From: Ancylomarina salipaludis
GTDB lineage: Bacteria > Bacteroidota > Bacteroidia > Bacteroidales > Marinifilaceae
Length of the DNA stretch: 64,000 nt
NCBI RefSeq assembly: GCF_004122035.1
Contig: NZ_SAXA01000001.1
Coordinates: 186,001-250,000 of the forward strand
Reading direction: 5' to 3'
Part shown: positions 18,372 through 27,998 of the stretch, piece after piece
Position numbering within the stretch: position 1 is the first letter of the stretch
How the letters are laid out: each line of letters begins with the position of its first letter
The notes under the pieces: generated by a model
What the model saw: only the letters and a program-made list of their open reading frames with translations
What the model was told of the DNA's origin: nothing
Database searches by the model: none
Translations under genes and position numbers: made by a program

Positions 18372-19772
18372 TTACAAAAATTCCCGGGGATCGGTAATCA
18401 CTCCTGTAATAGCCGCTGCTGCTGCAGTCAGGGGACTTGCCAATAAAGTTCGTGAACCAGGCCCCTGTCTTCCTTCAAAATTCCTATTGGACGTGGAAAC
18501 ACAGTATTTACCTGCTGGCACCTTATCCTCATTCATTGCCAAACACGCTGAACAACCGGGTTGACGAAGCTCAAATCCTGCCTCCTCTAAAATTTCAACC
18601 AAACCTTCTTCAATCGCCTGTTTTTCGACCTTTTTAGAGCCTGGAACAATCCATGCTGTGATTGAATCGGCCTTTTGGCGTCCCTTCACCAAAGCAGCAA
18701 AAGCTCTTAAATCTTCAATTCGCCCATTGGTACAAGAGCCAATAAAAACGTAATCAACTTTCTTACCCAGAATTTTTCTACCAAACTCATAATCCATATA
18801 AGCCAATGATTTCTTAAACGATGGAAGCTCCGAAGCTTGAATATCTGCCAGAGCAGGAACACTTGCTGTAATTCCCATTCCCATGCCAGGATTGGTTCCG
18901 TATGTAATCATGGGTTCAATGTCTTCTGCCCTAAATGTGTATTCCTTATCGAATACAGCACCTTCATCCGTTTTTAAAGTCTTCCACTTTTCTAAAGCCT
19001 GTTCCCAGGCCTCTCCCTTTGGGGCATGCATTCTACCTTTCACATATTCAAATGTGGTTTCATCAGGCGCAATCATCCCGCCACGAGCCCCCATCTCGAT
19101 ACTCATATTACAAACAGTCATTCTGCCTTCCATGCTAAGGCTTCGAACTGCTGATCCGGCATACTCAACAAAGTAGCCCGTAGCACCACCGGTTCCCAAT
19201 TGCGCAATCACATAAAGCGTTAAATCTTTCGCTGAAACACCTTTAGCTAACTCGCCATCAATAGTAATCCGCATCTTTTTAGGCTTGGATTGCATAATGC
19301 ATTGCGTGGCAAAAACCATCTCAACCTCCGATGTCCCAATTCCAAAAGCCACAGCGCCAAAAGCCCCATGTGTTGAGGTATGACTGTCGCCGCAAACCAA
19401 AGTCATACCAGGCTGGGTATGTCCCAGTTCCGGCCCAACCACATGCACAATACCATTATTGGGATGATTCAGACCGTACATTTCAATCTGATTTTTCTCA
19501 CAGTTCGCTTTTAAAGTTTCAACCTGCGTCCGCGATTCCATATCAACGATAGGCAAATCCTGATTCACAGTTGGAACATTGTGATCTGGCGTTGCGATAG
19601 TTCTTTCCGGTCTAAATACCTTTAAACCTCTTGCATTCAAGCCCGAAAAAGCCTGCGGGCTGGTTACCTCATGAATCAAATGCTTGTCGATATAAAGAAT
19701 GTTTGGACCACCTTCAACATGTTCGACCACGTGTGCATCCCAGACCTTATCAAATAGTGTTTTTGCTTTCAA
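18372..19772 (-). CDS. leuC: 3-isopropylmalate dehydratase, large subunit
   Basis: 466 residues, normal for the bacterial type. Aconitase superfamily: [14 protein letters not shown] (about residue 128), and the three 4Fe-4S cysteines in IGSCTNGR (about 346) and GCSACLAMN (about 407-410). [13 protein letters not shown] is the usual N-terminus. It forms a heterodimer with LeuD. It follows leuA by 80 bases in the same orientation, with no promoter or hairpin visible in the gap. Confidence 0.96.
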   Translation of the reverse strand: MKAKTLFDKVWDAHVVEHVEGGPNILYIDKHLIHEVTSPQAFSGLNARGLKVFRPERTIATPDHNVPTVNQDLPIVDMESRTQVETLKANCEKNQIEMYGLNHPNNGIVHVVGPELGHTQPGMTLVCGDSHTSTHGAFGAVAFGIGTSEVEMVFATQCIMQSKPKKMRITIDGELAKGVSAKDLTLYVIAQLGTGGATGYFVEYAGSAVRSLSMEGRMTVCNMSIEMGARGGMIAPDETTFEYVKGRMHAPKGEAWEQALEKWKTLKTDEGAVFDKEYTFRAEDIEPMITYGTNPGMGMGITASVPALADIQASELPSFKKSLAYMDYEFGRKILGKKVDYVFIGSCTNGRIEDLRAFAALVKGRQKADSITAWIVPGSKKVEKQAIEEGLVEILEEAGFELRQPGCSACLAMNEDKVPAGKYCVSTSNRNFEGRQGPGSRTLLASPLTAAAAAITGVITDPREFL

Positions 19773-19852
19773 AATATTGTATTTTATGAATTGTGGGTTT
19801 GTAAATAATTGACTGACATTCGTTTTCAGTTATCATTTACTGATAACTTGAA

Positions 19853-21346
19853 TTAAACCAACTTCGCCAAGGCATTCACCAAGGCCTCAACCGAAGCGGT
19901 AATGATGTCGATATTGGCTCCAAAGCCATAATACATTTTACCTTGGTGCTGCAACTGCACATGCACTTTCCCCAAATCATCGCTGCCACGAGTCAAGGTT
20001 TGCACAAGGAATTCTTCCATCGAAAACTTCTGCTTTATCAACTTCTTAACTGCATTAAAACAAGCATCAATAGGACCATTTCCCTCAGCCGTAGCTGCAC
20101 AGGATTCTCCTTTGATCTTGAGATGAACCGTGGCCATAGGAGTCGTCGATTTACCGGCAAGCACTTGCAACAATTCCAACTCAACGGATTGGGTTTCCAA
20201 CTCATGATCCCCCATCAACTCAGCCAAATCATTTTCGTTCACATTCTTTCTCTCATCAGCCATCACCAGGAATCTTGAGTAAGCATCATCCAAATCTTCC
20301 TTCGAAAGGGTGTAGCCCATTTCACCAAGGTGATGATTCAATGCTGCACGACCACTTCGGGCAGATAGAATAATAGCCGATTCCTTAATACCGACATCAG
20401 CAGGATCGATAATCTCGTAATTCTCACGATTTTTCAAAACCCCATCCTGATGAATACCCGATGAATGGGCAAAAGCATTACGACCAACAATAGCCTTATT
20501 TGCCTGAACCGGCATATTCATCAATGAAGAAACCAAACGGCTGGCCTCATAAATACCTTTCGTATTGATATGTGTATGGTAAGGCAAATCGTGATGCGTC
20601 TTAATTGCCATCACCACTTCTTCAAGAGACGTATTCCCCGCACGCTCGCCAATTCCGTTCAAAGTCACTTCAACCTGACGCGCACCATTGATCACACCAC
20701 TCAATGAATTGGCTGTGGCCATACCCAAATCGTTATGACAATGCGTCGACAAGATCGCCTTATGAACATTGGATACATTTTCCATCAGATATTTGATTTT
20801 CGCACCATATTCGCTTGGCAAACAATAGCCTGTTGTATCCGGAATATTGATAACGGTTGCTCCTGCTTTAATCACAGCTTCAACCACTCTTGCCAGGTAT
20901 GCATTATCCGAGCGGCCTGCATCCTCACAATAAAATTCCACATCCTCAACATAACGCTTGGCATATTTTACCGCTCGAACGGCACGATCAAGAATCTCAT
21001 CAGGATTTGAATTTAACTTATTAAATATGTGATAAGACGAGGTTCCAATCCCCGTATGAATTCGACCTCTTTTAGCAAACTTAAGTGCCTGAGCAGCCAC
21101 ATCAATATCCTTTTCAACAGCACGGGTTAATGCGCAAATTGTAGGATGGCTCACTGCTTTGGCTATTTCGACTACAGATTGAAAATCTCCCGGACTTGAT
21201 ACAGGAAAACCCGCTTCGATCACATCGACGCCTAAAGCCTCAAGCGTTCTTGCGACTTCAATCTTCTCAATTGTGTTCAACTGACAGCCAGGGACCTGCT
21301 CCCCATCACGCAATGTGGTGTCGAAAATAAATAATCTATCACTCAT
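19853..21346 (-). CDS. leuA: 2-isopropylmalate synthase
   Basis: About 497 residues with start at 21346 ([17 protein letters not shown]). An in-frame upstream ATG at 21391 lies inside the U-run of the attenuator hairpin and is not credible. It condenses acetyl-CoA with 2-oxoisovalerate, the first step of leucine synthesis. TTLRDGEQ and [11 protein letters not shown] carry the metal-binding Asp and His residues of the TIM barrel. The C-terminal 130 residues are the LeuA allosteric domain that binds leucine, so feedback inhibition is expected. Its own promoter and a leucine/isoleucine-rich leader with attenuator precede it, making it a second transcription unit within the cluster. Confidence 0.94.
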   Translation of the reverse strand: MSDRLFIFDTTLRDGEQVPGCQLNTIEKIEVARTLEALGVDVIEAGFPVSSPGDFQSVVEIAKAVSHPTICALTRAVEKDIDVAAQALKFAKRGRIHTGIGTSSYHIFNKLNSNPDEILDRAVRAVKYAKRYVEDVEFYCEDAGRSDNAYLARVVEAVIKAGATVINIPDTTGYCLPSEYGAKIKYLMENVSNVHKAILSTHCHNDLGMATANSLSGVINGARQVEVTLNGIGERAGNTSLEEVVMAIKTHHDLPYHTHINTKGIYEASRLVSSLMNMPVQANKAIVGRNAFAHSSGIHQDGVLKNRENYEIIDPADVGIKESAIILSARSGRAALNHHLGEMGYTLSKEDLDDAYSRFLVMADERKNVNENDLAELMGDHELETQSVELELLQVLAGKSTTPMATVHLKIKGESCAATAEGNGPIDACFNAVKKLIKQKFSMEEFLVQTLTRGSDDLGKVHVQLQHQGKMYYGFGANIDIITASVEALVNALAKLV

Positions 21347-21389
21347 TTTTTCTTGTGTTTTGTGGTTAAGTTTTATTCGGTTAATAGCC

Positions 21390-21420
21390 AAAAAAAAAGT
21401 CCTTCCTTATGGGAAGAACT
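21390..21420 (-). terminator. attenuator terminator upstream of leuA
   Basis: On the minus strand AGUUCUUCC pairs with GGAAGGACU (nine pairs, one U-G) around a CAUAA loop, followed by nine U at 21398-21390. It lies between the leader ORF and leuA. The segment GGGAAGA in the leader ORF (plus 21461-21467) is complementary to UCUUCCC at the 5' arm (plus 21411-21417), giving an antiterminator alternative. Confidence 0.88.
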
Positions 21421-21449
21421 TCGTATAATTTTATCTGATCGGATTTAAA

Positions 21450-21533
21450 TTACAGCACAGTCTTCCCTCTCGATCTCATAATAATGAGGTCGATAATGAG
21501 AATTAAACCAATAAGAATAAGATTCATCTTCAT
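21450..21533 (-). CDS. leuL: leu leader peptide
   Basis: A 27-residue ORF, ATG at 21533. Residues 5-18 read LILIGLILIIDLII: five Leu and seven Ile codons in fourteen. It then runs into MRSRGKTVL and stops. It lies behind a promoter match and ahead of a terminator hairpin, the layout of a translation-coupled attenuator. Leucine (and isoleucine) shortage would stall the ribosome in this run; the codons AGA GGG AAG beyond it hold the segment that can pair with the terminator arm. Not resembling any enzyme. Strong by composition and position; translation itself is inferred. Confidence 0.85.
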   Translation of the reverse strand: MKMNLILIGLILIIDLIIMRSRGKTVL

Positions 21534-21587
21534 GATATTTTCTTTACTGCGATATATCTCATCGAGTCTCTTTTCCCGATGGCCGAA

Positions 21588-21619
21588 CAAACCTAAAAAC
21601 TATACAACTTGAGTGAAAA
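21588..21619 (-). promoter_or_regulatory. promoter of the leuA leader
   Basis: TAGGTTTG on the minus strand (plus 21588-21595) matches TAnnTTTG; TTTTC lies 19 bases upstream (plus 21615-21619). The leader ORF begins about 55 bases downstream of the -7 element. Confidence 0.6.
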
Positions 21620-21785
21620 CAATTTATCCGATTCAATTACGATCTTCAAATCAATTCGGGATTCAAATTCATATAAACAAACATTAATCAAACACCTAAA
21701 AGACTGAAACTTAAAAATCAAATCTATTTCGAACTGAATGGGTTATTCAACATCCTTTTTTTAATTAAATCGACTTAACATTTAT

Positions 21786-21824
21786 ACTATTGGCACCCCA
21801 AAATGGGTATGGGGAACCAATAGT
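21786..21824. other. strong palindrome between ilvC and leuA
   Basis: ACTATTGG (21786-21793) and CCAATAGT (21817-21824) are exact inverted copies, with CCCCA and TGGGG nested inside. It lies 58 bases beyond the ilvC stop in the 348-base gap before the leu leader. No T-run follows directly, so it may be a weak terminator, an mRNA 3' end stabiliser or a protein site. Confidence 0.55.
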
Positions 21825-21840
21825 TAATTGCAAATTAACA

Positions 21841-21863
21841 AGGTGTAAATATGTCTTACACCT
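21841..21863. other. second palindrome after ilvC
   Basis: AGGTGTAA and TTACACCT form an 8-bp perfect stem with a 7-base loop, 18 bases after the ilvC stop. Same uncertainty as the neighbouring palindrome; together they mark the end of the ilvD-ilvC transcript. The remaining 21620-21785 is AT-rich with nothing I can name. Confidence 0.5.
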
Positions 21864-21881
21864 AATCAACTAAGTCTTTAC

Positions 21882-22928
21882 TTAGTTGTTCTCCGGGCGA
21901 AGCTTACGAACCGCAGTTCCGGCTTGCCACATTTCACTATCACGTAACTCTTCCAATTCAGCATCCAATTTCACCCGGTAGTCCTCCTGAGAGTTCGAGT
22001 CGATGGAACGTTGCGCTTCGTTTCCGGCAGCAACCTCCTTGTATAACTTTTCGAAAACGGGTTTGGTTGCATCACGGAAAGGCTTCCACCAATCCAGTGC
22101 GCCACGCTGAGCGGTTGTCGATGTATTGGCATACATCCAATCCATACCATTTTCAGCAACCAAAGGCATCAGACTCTGGGTCAATTCTTCAACCGTCTCA
22201 TTGAAAGCCTCTGATGGCGAATGACCATTAGCACGCAAAACATCGTACTGAGCTGCAAAGATTCCCTGAATACATCCCATCAAAGTACCACGCTCACCTG
22301 TCAGGTCAGAATAAACTTCACGTTTGAAAGTGGTTTCGAAAAGGTAACCCGAACCAACCCCAATACCCAACGCAACCACACGATCGAAAGCACGACCTGT
22401 TGCATCCTGAAAGATGGCATAAGACGAATTCAATCCACGTCCCTCAAGAAACATACGACGCAAACTGGTGCCAGAACCCTTTGGTGCAACCAATATCACA
22501 TCAACATCAGCCGGAGGTACAATACCGGTTCGCTCCTTATAAGTAATGCCAAATCCGTGAGAGAAATAAAGCGCCTTCCCGGGCTTCAAATATTTCTGAA
22601 CTGTTGGCCAAACAGCAATCTGGCCCGCATCTGACAATAGATACTGAATAACAGTCGCTCTATCCAAAGCCTCTTCGATCTCGAAAAGATCTTTACCGGG
22701 AACCCAGCCATCAGCGACTGCCTTATCCCAGGTTTTGGAATCTTTACGTTGTCCAACGATGACATTGAAACCATTATCTTTCAGATTTAGAGACTGTCCC
22801 GGTCCTTGTACACCATAACCGATAACAGCAATGGTTTCGTCTTTCATCACTTCACGCGCTTTTTCCAATGAAAACTCTTCTCGTGTTACAACCTGTTCTT
22901 CTGTTCCTCCAAAATTTATTGTTGCCAT
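21882..22928 (-). CDS. ilvC: ketol-acid reductoisomerase
   Basis: About 348 residues with start at 22928 (MATINFGGTEE); the ATG at 22976 would add 16 unlikely residues. It converts acetolactate or acetohydroxybutyrate to the dihydroxy acid with NADPH and Mg. GYGVQGPGQSLNLKD is the dinucleotide loop and GQRKDSKTW covers the cofactor-specificity region. SDLTGERGTLMG contains the metal-binding acidic residues. The knotted C-terminal domain looks complete. It follows ilvN and is the last gene before the leu promoter; two palindromes lie after its stop. Confidence 0.94.
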   Translation of the reverse strand: MATINFGGTEEQVVTREEFSLEKAREVMKDETIAVIGYGVQGPGQSLNLKDNGFNVIVGQRKDSKTWDKAVADGWVPGKDLFEIEEALDRATVIQYLLSDAGQIAVWPTVQKYLKPGKALYFSHGFGITYKERTGIVPPADVDVILVAPKGSGTSLRRMFLEGRGLNSSYAIFQDATGRAFDRVVALGIGVGSGYLFETTFKREVYSDLTGERGTLMGCIQGIFAAQYDVLRANGHSPSEAFNETVEELTQSLMPLVAENGMDWMYANTSTTAQRGALDWWKPFRDATKPVFEKLYKEVAAGNEAQRSIDSNSQEDYRVKLDAELEELRDSEMWQAGTAVRKLRPENN

Positions 22929-23056
22929 CTTTTTTAATTTTTTATCCGGGATATAAGATTTGAAAACCAAATTCATACATCTTTTATCCCATTTTATTAT
23001 TTATTCAATTTTTATTTCCAATTCTAAAATCAGAATTCATCATTCTGAAATTAGCC

Positions 23057-23578
23057 TTAACTGGCTTCAGCCAATTCCTTTAAATATGTTGTAAAATCTT
23101 TCTTCAAGGTAGATACCGCAACGCGTCCAGATCGTGCGAATTGCAATACGCCATATTGCTCTAACTCCTCAAACAAGTCTTGATTTTCGGCCTTATAACC
23201 TACTCTCTCAATCACCATAAAATCAGTACTCACCGTTAGAATCTTTGCATTATAATTTCTGACCAGAGCCTCAAGATTCCCATTCAAACGGGTTGAATTT
23301 GAAATTTTAAACAGAGCGACCTCCTGATGAACGATCTCTTCTGCTTCGAAATAAATCGCTTTGAAAACGCCAATAATCTTTTCAATTTGAAGCACAATAT
23401 TCTCAACTTTACTTTCGTCCATGAAGGCGACAATCGTGTATCGGGACACTCCCTTTACCTCTGACTCCGAAACAGTCAGACTTTCAATATTGATCTTTCT
23501 TCTTGAAAAAACGATGGTTATTTCATTTAGGAGACCAATATTGTTTTCCGAAAAAACGGTTATTGTATATTCTTTCAT
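23057..23578 (-). CDS. ilvN: acetolactate synthase, small regulatory subunit
   Basis: 173 residues with an N-terminal ACT domain (YTITVFSENNIGLLNEITIVFSRR... with SLTVS) that binds valine and a C-terminal ACT-like half. It activates the large subunit and confers feedback control. It starts 30 bases after ilvB, so translation is probably coupled. Often named ilvH in other annotations; the sequence is of the long IlvN/IlvH type. Confidence 0.9.
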   Translation of the reverse strand: MKEYTITVFSENNIGLLNEITIVFSRRKINIESLTVSESEVKGVSRYTIVAFMDESKVENIVLQIEKIIGVFKAIYFEAEEIVHQEVALFKISNSTRLNGNLEALVRNYNAKILTVSTDFMVIERVGYKAENQDLFEELEQYGVLQFARSGRVAVSTLKKDFTTYLKELAEAS

Positions 23579-23608
23579 CTCTTTAAATTTTAGTTCCTTA
23601 TTTTAACT

Positions 23609-25345
23609 TTACTCCAGTCTCATATCCGAAACGGCTGCTCCCGGTGCAATCATGGGTAATACATTTGATTCGGTTTCGACAACAACCTCAAGAAAATAGG
23701 CATTGGGTGATTCCAACATTTCCCTGATCGCAGCATCCAACTCATCCCGTTTACTAACCCGTTTCGCTTGTATGCCGTAGCCCTCCACAATCTTAACAAA
23801 GTCAGGATTATCCAATCGGGTACATGAAAAACGTTGGTCAAAAAACAAATCCTGCCACTGTCGAACCATACCCAGAAATGAATTATTCAAAACAATGGTT
23901 TTCACTGGCAAATTGTATTGTCTGATTACAGCCAATTCCTGCAAAGTCATCTGAAAACCACCATCACCTGATATGGAAACAACCGTGGCCTCTTTATCTC
24001 CAATCTGTGCTCCAATGGCCGCAGGCAAACCAAATCCCATGGTTCCCAAACCGCCTGAAGTAATCTGTGTATTGGGTTTCTTAAACTCATAATAACGCGC
24101 TGAGGCCATCTGATGCTGCCCCACATCAGTACACAAAACAGCCTCTCCCTTAGTTTGTTCCGACACCAATCGAACCACCTCAGCCATATTAATCTGCTCC
24201 CTGTCCGAATAGGCTTGTTTCCTGATTACCTTATCAAATTCAAGCTGATGGTAAGCTTTAAAAGTGTCCATCCACTCAAGCTTCTCTACTCCCTTAACCA
24301 ATTTATTCAATTCACTTAAAGCCTGTCTGGCATCAGCCAATACGGGCACATCAACCTTTATATTTTTATTGTGTTCCGATCGGTCAATATCAATATGAAT
24401 AATCCTGGCCTGTCGGGCATATTTCGCGGTATCACCTGTTACCCTATCGTCGAAACGCATACCCACAGCAATCAACACATCACATTCGTTAGTATTTTTA
24501 TTAGGTCCGTAATTACCATGCATACCCAACATGCCCACATAGAGGGGGTGATACGTCGGGAAAGACGACAAGCCCAAAAGAGTACAAGCCACCGGAATCT
24601 GAGTCTTTTCAACAAAGGTCATCAACTCCTTTTCTGCTCCTGATAAAAGAATTCCCTGACCAGCAAGCAATAAGGGTTTCTTCGCATTATTGATCAATTC
24701 GGCTGCTGCTACTATCTGGCTCATATCCAGCTGCGGTACAGGTTGGTATGAGCGAATAAAATCACACTTTTTATATTTATAATCCGCTGTTGCAATCTGT
24801 GCATCCTTGGTGATATCAACCAAAACAGGCCCCGGGCGCCCCGAGCGCGCGATATAAAAAGCTTTAGCCATCACCTCTGCAATCTCTTCGGCTTTGGTAA
24901 TTTGAAAATTCCACTTCGTAACCGGCATGGATAAACCAATCATGTTGGTTTCCTGAAAAGCATCCGATCCCAAAAAGCCACTGGCTACCTGTCCGGTGAT
25001 AATTACAAGTGGGGTTGAATCCAGATAAGCATCTGCCAATCCGGTCAAAACATTGGTGGCTCCCGGTCCCGATGTTGTGAAACAAACACCTGGCTTTTTA
25101 CTGATTCGCGCATAGGCCTGTGCCGCATGAGTTGCCCCTTGCTCGTGACGCGCCTGATAGTGCTGCAGTTCATCCTGATGATCGTATAAGGCATCGTATA
25201 CAGGCATAATCGCCCCACCGATATAACCAAATATGCTGTCGACACCTTCTTCAATCAAACTTCTAACTAATATTTCTGCACCAGATAAATGCTCTGTAGC
25301 TTTAGTCATGGTATTCGTATCCTGAGTTTCTGTTGCTAATTCCAT
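23609..25345 (-). CDS. ilvB: acetolactate synthase, large catalytic subunit
   Basis: 578 residues; ThDP- and FAD-dependent enzyme joining pyruvate with pyruvate or 2-oxobutyrate. The catalytic Glu is in ARHEQGA (about residue 69). The ThDP motif begins SGDGGFQM and ends at [12 protein letters not shown] (about residues 460-490). SGPGATN and TGQV are conserved. An internal ATG at 25309 ([10 protein letters not shown]) is an alternative start nearer the usual N-terminus. It follows ilvD after 92 bases. Confidence 0.95.
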   Translation of the reverse strand: MELATETQDTNTMTKATEHLSGAEILVRSLIEEGVDSIFGYIGGAIMPVYDALYDHQDELQHYQARHEQGATHAAQAYARISKKPGVCFTTSGPGATNVLTGLADAYLDSTPLVIITGQVASGFLGSDAFQETNMIGLSMPVTKWNFQITKAEEIAEVMAKAFYIARSGRPGPVLVDITKDAQIATADYKYKKCDFIRSYQPVPQLDMSQIVAAAELINNAKKPLLLAGQGILLSGAEKELMTFVEKTQIPVACTLLGLSSFPTYHPLYVGMLGMHGNYGPNKNTNECDVLIAVGMRFDDRVTGDTAKYARQARIIHIDIDRSEHNKNIKVDVPVLADARQALSELNKLVKGVEKLEWMDTFKAYHQLEFDKVIRKQAYSDREQINMAEVVRLVSEQTKGEAVLCTDVGQHQMASARYYEFKKPNTQITSGGLGTMGFGLPAAIGAQIGDKEATVVSISGDGGFQMTLQELAVIRQYNLPVKTIVLNNSFLGMVRQWQDLFFDQRFSCTRLDNPDFVKIVEGYGIQAKRVSKRDELDAAIREMLESPNAYFLEVVVETESNVLPMIAPGAAVSDMRLE

Positions 25346-25437
25346 TCTGTTTGTTATTTATCTTTGGTCGATAGTCACTGATGAGTCATTTTTCCACACA
25401 GCACAAATCGTCACTTTAACCTTTATCTTTGAATATT

Positions 25438-27273
25438 TTAAACGTTTCGCACAGCCCCTTTGTCTGCTGAACTGACCAGTTTCGAATAGGCTTGTAAGGC
25501 TTTCGATACGACCCGATCTCTGCCTCTTGGTGTGAACGCTTTGTTGCCAAAGGCCTCTTCTTCTTTTCTTCGGGCTTGCAATTCATCATCCGAAATACAA
25601 ATGTTCAGGCTTCGGTTTGGGATGCTGATTTCAATCACATCTCCCTCTTTAATCAGGGCAATGGCGCCTCCCGCTGAAGCTTCGGGTGAAACATGTCCGA
25701 TTGATAAACCTGAGGTGCCTCCCGAAAATCGGCCATCGGTAATCAGGGCACACTTGGCTCCCAATCCCATGGCTTTCAGGTAAGAGGTTGGATAAAGCAT
25801 CTCTTGCATACCAGGTCCTCCCGCTGGCCCCTCGAACTTGATAACCACGACATCGCCCGCATTTACTTGTCTGGTGAGAATGGCTTCGCAAGCATCCCGC
25901 TGTGAATGATACACCTTGGCTCTTCCCTTAAAGTTGAAAACCTCTTCAGCCACTCCGGCAGTTTTCACCACACAACCATCAGGAGCAAGATTCCCAAAGA
26001 GAACCGCCAATCCTCCATCCTGAGAATAGGCATTGGCAATACTTCTGATACAACCCTCTTCTCTATCAATATCTACTTGCTTATATTCCGAAGCTTGTGA
26101 AGCAAAACTCAAGTTACGTCCACTACGGCCCGGTGCAGCATGGTAAATCGCCTTTGCTTTTTCTGTCAGACTTTCTGCTGACAGATCATATTCCTTAAGT
26201 GCTTGCTTTAAACTTTTCTGATCAACACGAGTCACTTCGGTGTTTAAAAGGCCACCCTTGTCCAGCTCGGCCAATATGCTCATGATACCACCTGCGCGAT
26301 TCACATCTTCGATATAATATCTGTCGGAGTTGGGCGCGACCTTACACAGGTTTGGCGTTTGGCGCGACAAGTCATCCATATCTTTCATTGTAAAATCAAC
26401 TTCGGCCTCATTGGCGATAGCCAAAAGATGAAGCACCGTATTGGTTGAACCGCCCATTGCAATATCCAATGTCATTGCATTCTTAAAAGCCTCACGTGTG
26501 GCAACTGATCTGGGTAAAACCCTAGCATCGCCCTGCTTGTAGTAAGCATCTGTTATTGTCACAATGCAGTCAGCCGCATCCAAAAACAAAGCCTTGCGTA
26601 ACTTGTGTGTCGCCAATAAAGTGCCGTTTCCAGGTAAAGCCAATCCCAAAGCCTCATTCAGACAATTCATCGAATTGGCCGTGAACATACCGGAACAAGA
26701 TCCACAGGTTGGACAAGCCGATTCTTCAATTTCCTGAAGACGTTCATCACTCACGCTATCGTCTCCAGCTTTAACCATGGCATCAACCAAATCAAGCTTT
26801 TCGCCTTTCGATTCGCCAGCCTCCATAGGTCCACCCGACACAAAAACGGTGGGGATATTCAATCGCATAGCAGCCATCATCATACCCGGAGTAATCTTGT
26901 CACAATTCGATATGCAAATCATCGCATCCACCTTGTGTGCATTACACACATACTCCACACTATCGGCTATCAGCTCGCGAGATGGCAACGAATACAACAT
27001 GCCATCGTGTCCCATGGCGATACCATCATCAATGGCTATGGTATTGAACTCAGCAGCAAAATAACCTGATTTCTCAATCTGCTTTTTCACCATTTGTCCA
27101 ACATCCTGCAGGTGTGCATGCCCCGGAACAAACTGCGAAAATGAGTTCACTATGGCTATTACGGGTTTCCCAAACATTTCCTCTTTCATGCCATTCGCCC
27201 GCCACAAGCTTCTGGCTCCTGCCATGCGTCTGCCCTCGGTGGTTTGGCTGCTGCGTAATTGGTTTTTATACAT
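25438..27273 (-). CDS. ilvD: dihydroxy-acid dehydratase
   Basis: 611 residues. It dehydrates dihydroxy acids to 2-oxoisovalerate and 2-oxo-3-methylvalerate. Iron-sulfur cysteines are in [11 protein letters not shown] (about residue 123) and [17 protein letters not shown] (about residue 195). [15 protein letters not shown] near residue 518 is the family signature. It is the first structural gene of the cluster, read through two tandem leader/attenuator modules (27352-27653). The distance from the downstream hairpin's U-run to the start codon is about 78 bases. Confidence 0.95.
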   Translation of the reverse strand: MYKNQLRSSQTTEGRRMAGARSLWRANGMKEEMFGKPVIAIVNSFSQFVPGHAHLQDVGQMVKKQIEKSGYFAAEFNTIAIDDGIAMGHDGMLYSLPSRELIADSVEYVCNAHKVDAMICISNCDKITPGMMMAAMRLNIPTVFVSGGPMEAGESKGEKLDLVDAMVKAGDDSVSDERLQEIEESACPTCGSCSGMFTANSMNCLNEALGLALPGNGTLLATHKLRKALFLDAADCIVTITDAYYKQGDARVLPRSVATREAFKNAMTLDIAMGGSTNTVLHLLAIANEAEVDFTMKDMDDLSRQTPNLCKVAPNSDRYYIEDVNRAGGIMSILAELDKGGLLNTEVTRVDQKSLKQALKEYDLSAESLTEKAKAIYHAAPGRSGRNLSFASQASEYKQVDIDREEGCIRSIANAYSQDGGLAVLFGNLAPDGCVVKTAGVAEEVFNFKGRAKVYHSQRDACEAILTRQVNAGDVVVIKFEGPAGGPGMQEMLYPTSYLKAMGLGAKCALITDGRFSGGTSGLSIGHVSPEASAGGAIALIKEGDVIEISIPNRSLNICISDDELQARRKEEEAFGNKAFTPRGRDRVVSKALQAYSKLVSSADKGAVRNV

Positions 27274-27351
27274 TTTGGTTAAATGTTAAGTTATTTATCC
27301 TAATCTCGTTTATCAGTTGTCTGTTGTCGCTTAATAAAGCGGAGTCAAAGC

Positions 27352-27384
27352 AAAAAAAAACGCTCTTCCATTTCGGGAAGAGCG
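27352..27384 (-). terminator. second (ilvD-proximal) attenuator terminator
   Basis: On the minus strand CGCUCUUCC pairs exactly with GGAAGAGCG (plus 27376-27384 with 27361-27369) around a 6-base loop, followed by nine U at 27360-27352. The 5' arm extended by two bases reads GCGCUCUUCCC and is partly complementary to GGGAAAGCG inside the leader ORF (plus 27421-27429): five plus three pairs with a bulge. Confidence 0.9.
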
Positions 27385-27406
27385 CTCATCAATTCATTTG
27401 TTCGAA

Positions 27407-27496
27407 TTATTGTGTGTGCACGCTTTCCCTCATCCTCATTTTAATAATGACGATGACCATAATAATGATAATAATGACTAGCTTACTTGATAACAT
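27407..27496 (-). CDS. ilvL: ilv leader peptide 2
   Basis: A 29-residue ORF, ATG at 27496, TAA at 27409-27407. Residues 6-18 read LVIIIIIMVIVII: eight Ile, three Val and one Leu codon in thirteen positions (ATT, ATC, GTC, CTA), then KMRMRESVHTQ. It stands directly before a terminator hairpin ahead of ilvD. The codon run is the expected sensor of Ile/Val charging. The simple ATT/ATC pattern could be mistaken for a microsatellite, but start, stop, spacing and hairpin all fit an attenuator. Confidence 0.88.
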   Translation of the reverse strand: MLSSKLVIIIIIMVIVIIKMRMRESVHTQ

Positions 27497-27511
27497 ACAA
27501 TAATCTGATCT

Positions 27512-27540
27512 AAAAAAAAACCCCTTCGTTTCGGAAGAGG
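27512..27540 (-). terminator. first (promoter-proximal) attenuator terminator
   Basis: On the minus strand CCUCUUC pairs with GAAGGGG (seven pairs, one U-G), followed by nine U at 27520-27512. It ends 16 bases before the ATG of leader peptide 2. CAAAGCCUC at and before the 5' arm (plus 27537-27545) can pair in eight of nine positions with GAGGUUGUG in leader ORF 1 (plus 27583-27591). Confidence 0.85.
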
Positions 27541-27569
27541 CTTTGAATATTTTGTAAAACTTGTTTCGT

Positions 27570-27653
27570 TTAGTTTAATATGCACAACCTCGATTCATGT
27601 CCAATTAGGACGCGAATAATGACGTTAATAATAATGATTGTATTCAATTGCAT
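27570..27653 (-). CDS. ilv leader peptide 1
   Basis: A 27-residue ORF, ATG at 27653, TAA at 27572-27570. Residues 6-17 read IIIINVIIRVLI (seven Ile, two Val, one Leu), then GHESRLCILN with more Leu and Ile. It lies about 118 bases after a promoter match and 30 bases before a terminator hairpin with nine U. Same architecture as leader 2, with unrelated peptide sequence outside the branched-chain run. No ribosome binding site is obvious, as usual in this group. Confidence 0.84.
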   Translation of the reverse strand: MQLNTIIIINVIIRVLIGHESRLCILN

Positions 27654-27770
27654 ATTGCTTTTTCTATTTCCGGATTCCTCATTAATTTATTGAAATCCTT
27701 TTGTTTTAATCTTGTCAACGAACCTTTACAATCTCTCTTTCGATCTGATTACGCTGACAAATCTATGCTA

Positions 27771-27803
27771 CAAATATAGGTGATAAAATCCTTTATTTCC
27801 AAA
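27771..27803 (-). promoter_or_regulatory. promoter of the ilvD-ilvC operon
   Basis: TATATTTG on the minus strand (plus 27771-27778) with TTTG 21 bases upstream (plus 27800-27803). This is the best Bacteroidota promoter match in the window. A second TAGATTTG lies at plus 27758-27765. The rest of the gap to the next gene (27804-27998) is AT-rich with nothing I can name. Confidence 0.7.
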
Positions 27804-27998
27804 TCCTACGATTCCCAAGCCTGCTTCCAGCCCTTCAATTCATTCTAAATAATATCTAAAAACACCTTTATTAACGGGCTTTCTTATTTTTAAAAGATTT
27901 TATAATTCATATTACTTTCACAGCTTTTCTTACTGATTAAATTAATAGTAATTAGTTATTTTTTCAAAGGCTATATATTTATTCAACTTAAAAAAAAA

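Noticed and set aside
21347-21391. Upstream start of leuA at 21391
   Set aside because: It would place the start codon in the attenuator U-run; MSDRLFIFD at 21346 matches the family N-terminus.
22221-22634. 137-codon frame opposite ilvC
   Set aside because: Exact shadow of a well-conserved enzyme; no promoter or domain.
27421-27480. ATT/ATC microsatellite upstream of ilvD
   Set aside because: The triplet pattern is explained by Ile, Val and Met codons of the leader ORF with start, stop and downstream terminator in place.
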